Source: Terriglobales bacterium | Lineage (GTDB): Bacteria; Acidobacteriota; Terriglobia; Terriglobales; Acidobacteriaceae | NCBI GenBank assembly: GCA_030043575.1 | Contig: JASHXK010000379.1 | Location: forward strand, 1-8,210 | Direction: 5' to 3' | DNA length: 8,210 nt | Shown: in pieces, positions 5,519-8,210 of the stretch | Numbering within the stretch: position 1 is the first letter of the stretch | How the letters are laid out: each line of letters begins with the position of its first letter | The notes under the pieces: model-generated | Seen by the model: only the letters and a program-made list of their open reading frames with translations | Told to the model about the DNA's origin: nothing | Database searches by the model: none | Made by a program: the position numbers and the translations under genes

Positions 5519-8210
5519 TCAGGTACCGGATTGGTACCCGTTAGCCGCCTTGCGATATAAGTCCTTCAGGTCCGAGCGCTCTAGCACGCGCGCCGCGCCG
5601 TCTTCCTTGCTGACGCTCTCCAGAAGCCGGACGGCTTCGCGGTAGTGCGGTATGGCTTGGTCCGGCTTGCCGCTGCGGGCCAACGCCACACCCAGCAGGT
5701 ATTGTGCCCGCGCCTGCTCAACCCGCAAACCCAGCTTCTCTGCGCGGCCCACAGCGCTGTCCAATTCCTCGCGCGCGGCATCGGCGCGATTGACGGCGAG
5801 CAGCGCTTCCCCGAGATAAATGGACGCGATCACCGACTCGGCTTTTAGTCCCTTTGCGTCCATCTCGTTCTTAAGCTTCTCCAGCTGGGGAATCGCAGCC
5901 TGCGCCCGTCCCGGCACGGCCTGCAATTTGGCCAGGTTCAGCGCCGCCAGAAGCTGTTGTTCCGGCACCTTGGCTTTTTTTGCCAGCTGCAGCGCCTTCT
6001 CATATTGTTGCTGCGCAGCGCCGTAATTTCCGGCCCAGAAAAAGCTGTCGCCGAGATCGTTGAGGGCCTCGGCGGTAAGCTCGTCGTTTTTCACCTGCGT
6101 TGCCAACTTCAGAGCCTCATCGAGATTCTTTTGCCCTTCGTCTTCGCGGCCGGCCGCCGACAAGGTGTGCCCATACTCCGAGAGCGCTGACAGCATCAAG
6201 TACGAGCGGTCTCCAAGCTGCTGGTAAGTATTGACCGACTCCTGCTGCGCCTTGAGAGCAGCCCCATAGCGTCCTTGCAAAGCAAACAACGCGCCCATGT
6301 CGTTCGACAGCAGGGCTACGTTGCCTTTATCACCGCTGGCGTGGGCCATCTCCATCGCTTTCAAATATTGATTCAACGCTGTGTCATATTCGCCCAGCCT
6401 GACGTTGGTGTAGGCCAGGTTGTGCAGACAATCAGCGTTGGGCACGTTCAGTGCTTTGCTGATGTCAAAGCACTGCTGGAAATCTGTAAGGGCGTCCTGA
6501 TACTCGCCGCGATTGAAGCGAGCGTCGCCGACGTTGCTCAGCAGGGTTGCCTGGGAAACCTGGTCGCCGGTGTCGCGGGCGATCTGCAGCGCTTCGTTCG
6601 TGTATTTCAGGCCGTCATCGTATTGTCCGTGGTCCAGATAAAACGAGCCCAGCCACATCAGGCTTAGCGTTAGCCCCTTTTTGTCATCAATCGTCCGCGC
6701 GACCTTCACCGACTCCTGGTAACTCGCAAGCGCGGCCTTGGGATTACCCATGGAGTCCTGCACCTGCCCGATCTGCCCCAGACTGTAGGCAATGCCGCGT
6801 GAGTCACCGATCTTCCGGCGAATCTCCAGCGCCTGCTGGAAATTGCGCAGCGCGTCGTCCGGCTTATTCAGGTGCTGATAGGCAATACCCAACACCTGCA
6901 GGATCTCGCCCTTCTGTTCCAGGTTGTCGAACTGGATCGCCAGGCTCAGGCCTTTGTTGAGAGGATCGAGAGCAGCTTGTGGATCGCCACTGCGAATGTC
7001 GACACGCCCCTGGGCCAGCAATGCGGCAACATAATTGGGATCGGCAGCCAACACCTTGGCTAGATATTTCTTGGCTTCCGGATAGTCGTTCGCGTCCTCC
7101 GAAAGCTTGGCCAGGGCAAATTGCACCTCGGTGTCATCCGGATTCACCTTCGCCATTTCCTGGTAAGCAGCGATGGCTTTGGCCGTGTCGTGCAGAACTG
7201 AATAATGGACGGCTTGCACCCGGAAGCGGTCGGCTGTTGAGAGATTGTCACTCAGTTCCATTGCGCGCCGCGAAGCCGCAGCAGCTTTCTCGTCGTATCC
7301 CAGCGCCGCATAGGTTTGCGCCAGCCGCGAAAATGCCATCGCGAAGCTGGGGTCCTGCGTCGTAGCTTCTTCCAACTTCGATACGGCCTGGGTATTCTTT
7401 CCGGCGGCCGCCAACTGCAAACCTTCGTCGTAAGCTCGCAGCGCTGGTACCGACTTCGTCAGCACATGCTGTGAGTGAGACTGCAATTCCTTCAATGTTT
7501 CAGAATTGACCGCGAGCTTCTCGCGAAGATCACTCGCCAGCTTCTCTACTGAAGCCAGTAAGCTGTTTTCGTTCGCGACCTCAATCTTGGTGGAGAGTTC
7601 GCGATCGTTATGCAAATCGTGGACGGTTGCCGTGATCTGCGTGTGATCGCCGAATCGCTCGTACTGGCCGTACACGACGGTCTCAGCGTTGGTGTATTCG
7701 GCGATCCTCTTCAGCGTGGGAAGATCCAACTGCGACTGCGGGGAGACGCGCAGATCCTGTAACACCTGCTGCAGCCGATCAGGCGAAACCAGCCGCAGGT
7801 GCTGCGACTGGCCAATGTCCGAGCTTAAGGCTTCGGCGATGCTGCCGCCCATCCAATCCAAACTGACATTTCCGGTAGTGTTGTAGAACGGAACAATGGC
7901 CAGCGCAGGGATTACCACTTGCGTAGCCCTCGAACCTTCAGGGCGCTTTGCATAACGAACGCCTACGACGGCTGCTACCAGCAACACAATCGCCGCAACG
8001 CCGGCCGCGATCCACTTAGTTGGAATGCGCTTAGCGGCAACAGGCGTGGCTTTGGCGGCGGCCGGACGCGCCATCACTAAGGACGCGCTCCGCGGCTTCT
8101 GCCCCCTCCAGACCTCCAGTTCATCCGCTAGCGCCTCTATGGTGGAGAAGCGATCTGCAGGATCGCGCTCCAGGCACTTGCTAACGATCATGCTCAACTC
8201 GGCAGGGATG
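5519..8210 (-). CDS. Ser/Thr protein kinase tail with TM, TolB/FlgO-like domain and TPR array (N-terminus outside window)
   Basis: The frame is open through the right edge, so most of the kinase is missing. The first visible residues, IPAELSMIVSKCLERDPADRFSTIEALADEL, are kinase subdomain XI with its conserved Arg. Counting from the Leu codon at 8197-8195 as residue 1, a basic Ala/Pro-rich linker (35-60) leads to one membrane helix (62-80). Next comes a TolB-N/FlgO-like domain (about 96-230: IPALAIVPFYNTTGN, then AETVVYGQYERFGDHTQITATVHD). TPR repeats follow from about 250 to 860, with spacing near 34 residues at first and then about 40, as in TPR_12/MalT-like arrays. The likely topology is a cytoplasmic kinase with TolB and TPR parts outside, suggesting a receptor kinase sensing envelope signals or protein partners. 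The whole protein would be near 1,150-1,200 residues if the kinase is normal. The stop is TGA at 5521-5519, convergent with the lectin gene. Confidence 0.9.
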   Translation of the reverse strand, partial: IPAELSMIVSKCLERDPADRFSTIEALADELEVWRGQKPRSASLVMARPAAAKATPVAAKRIPTKWIAAGVAAIVLLVAAVVGVRYAKRPEGSRATQVVIPALAIVPFYNTTGNVSLDWMGGSIAEALSSDIGQSQHLRLVSPDRLQQVLQDLRVSPQSQLDLPTLKRIAEYTNAETVVYGQYERFGDHTQITATVHDLHNDRELSTKIEVANENSLLASVEKLASDLREKLAVNSETLKELQSHSQHVLTKSVPALRAYDEGLQLAAAGKNTQAVSKLEEATTQDPSFAMAFSRLAQTYAALGYDEKAAAASRRAMELSDNLSTADRFRVQAVHYSVLHDTAKAIAAYQEMAKVNPDDTEVQFALAKLSEDANDYPEAKKYLAKVLAADPNYVAALLAQGRVDIRSGDPQAALDPLNKGLSLAIQFDNLEQKGEILQVLGIAYQHLNKPDDALRNFQQALEIRRKIGDSRGIAYSLGQIGQVQDSMGNPKAALASYQESVKVARTIDDKKGLTLSLMWLGSFYLDHGQYDDGLKYTNEALQIARDTGDQVSQATLLSNVGDARFNRGEYQDALTDFQQCFDISKALNVPNADCLHNLAYTNVRLGEYDTALNQYLKAMEMAHASGDKGNVALLSNDMGALFALQGRYGAALKAQQESVNTYQQLGDRSYLMLSALSEYGHTLSAAGREDEGQKNLDEALKLATQVKNDELTAEALNDLGDSFFWAGNYGAAQQQYEKALQLAKKAKVPEQQLLAALNLAKLQAVPGRAQAAIPQLEKLKNEMDAKGLKAESVIASIYLGEALLAVNRADAAREELDSAVGRAEKLGLRVEQARAQYLLGVALARSGKPDQAIPHYREAVRLLESVSKEDGAARVLERSDLKDLYRKAANGYQSGT

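Noticed and set aside
5522..5538. Two GGTACC copies able to form a 6-bp hairpin at the end of the kinase/TPR gene
   Set aside because: The stem is short, lies inside the last codons (GYQSGT) and has no T-run after it. It is probably chance and too weak to call a terminator.

Overview
The window looks like chromosomal DNA from a moderately GC-rich, free-living Gram-negative-type bacterium. A soil acidobacterium or close relative is my best guess. The reasons are a serine/threonine kinase fused to a TolB-like domain and long TPR arrays, a secreted L-type lectin-like protein with a Cys-rich tail, and an intergenic AGCTTTTAG-type repeat. This assignment is inference from recalled family habits, not from a marker gene.

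Layout. Positions 1-231 (+) hold the C-terminal end of an aldo/keto reductase. Its stop lies one base from the stop of a convergent minus-strand block. That block runs leftward from about 3.6 kb to 233. In transcription order it contains a CspA-type cold-shock protein (3437-3237), a single-RRM RNA-binding protein with an RGG tail (3079-2753), and a three-gene osmoprotectant-type ABC importer: ATPase (2623-1856), permease (1757-1128) and substrate-binding lipoprotein (1126-233). Hairpins follow the csp gene and the RRM gene, so the block is probably three transcription units in one direction rather than one operon. A 90-bp region of AGCTTTTAG-like direct and inverted repeats lies between the ATPase and permease genes and contains the ATPase stop codon. 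A 387-bp gap (3438-3824) separates divergent csp and lectin genes and carries candidate promoters for each.

On the right, 3825-5468 (+) encodes a secreted protein with an N-terminal L-type (legume-like) lectin domain and a roughly 220-residue Cys-rich C-terminal region I do not recognise. It converges, with a 50-bp gap, on a large minus-strand gene (8210-5519) that is cut by the window edge. That gene encodes the tail of a Ser/Thr kinase domain, one transmembrane helix, a TolB/FlgO-like domain and about 600 residues of TPR repeats.

How the parts may work together. Two RNA chaperones of the cold-response type sit beside an importer for glycine betaine, choline or related compatible solutes. 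This would suit a cold, osmotic or desiccation response, but the grouping is inference. The lectin and the kinase/TPR protein are plausibly concerned with the cell surface or sensing, and nothing in the sequence links them directly. I see no CRISPR array, RNA gene, insertion sequence or phage gene, and no clear evidence of a new multi-gene system. The most original items are the lectin's C-terminal region and the AGCTTTTAG repeat structure.
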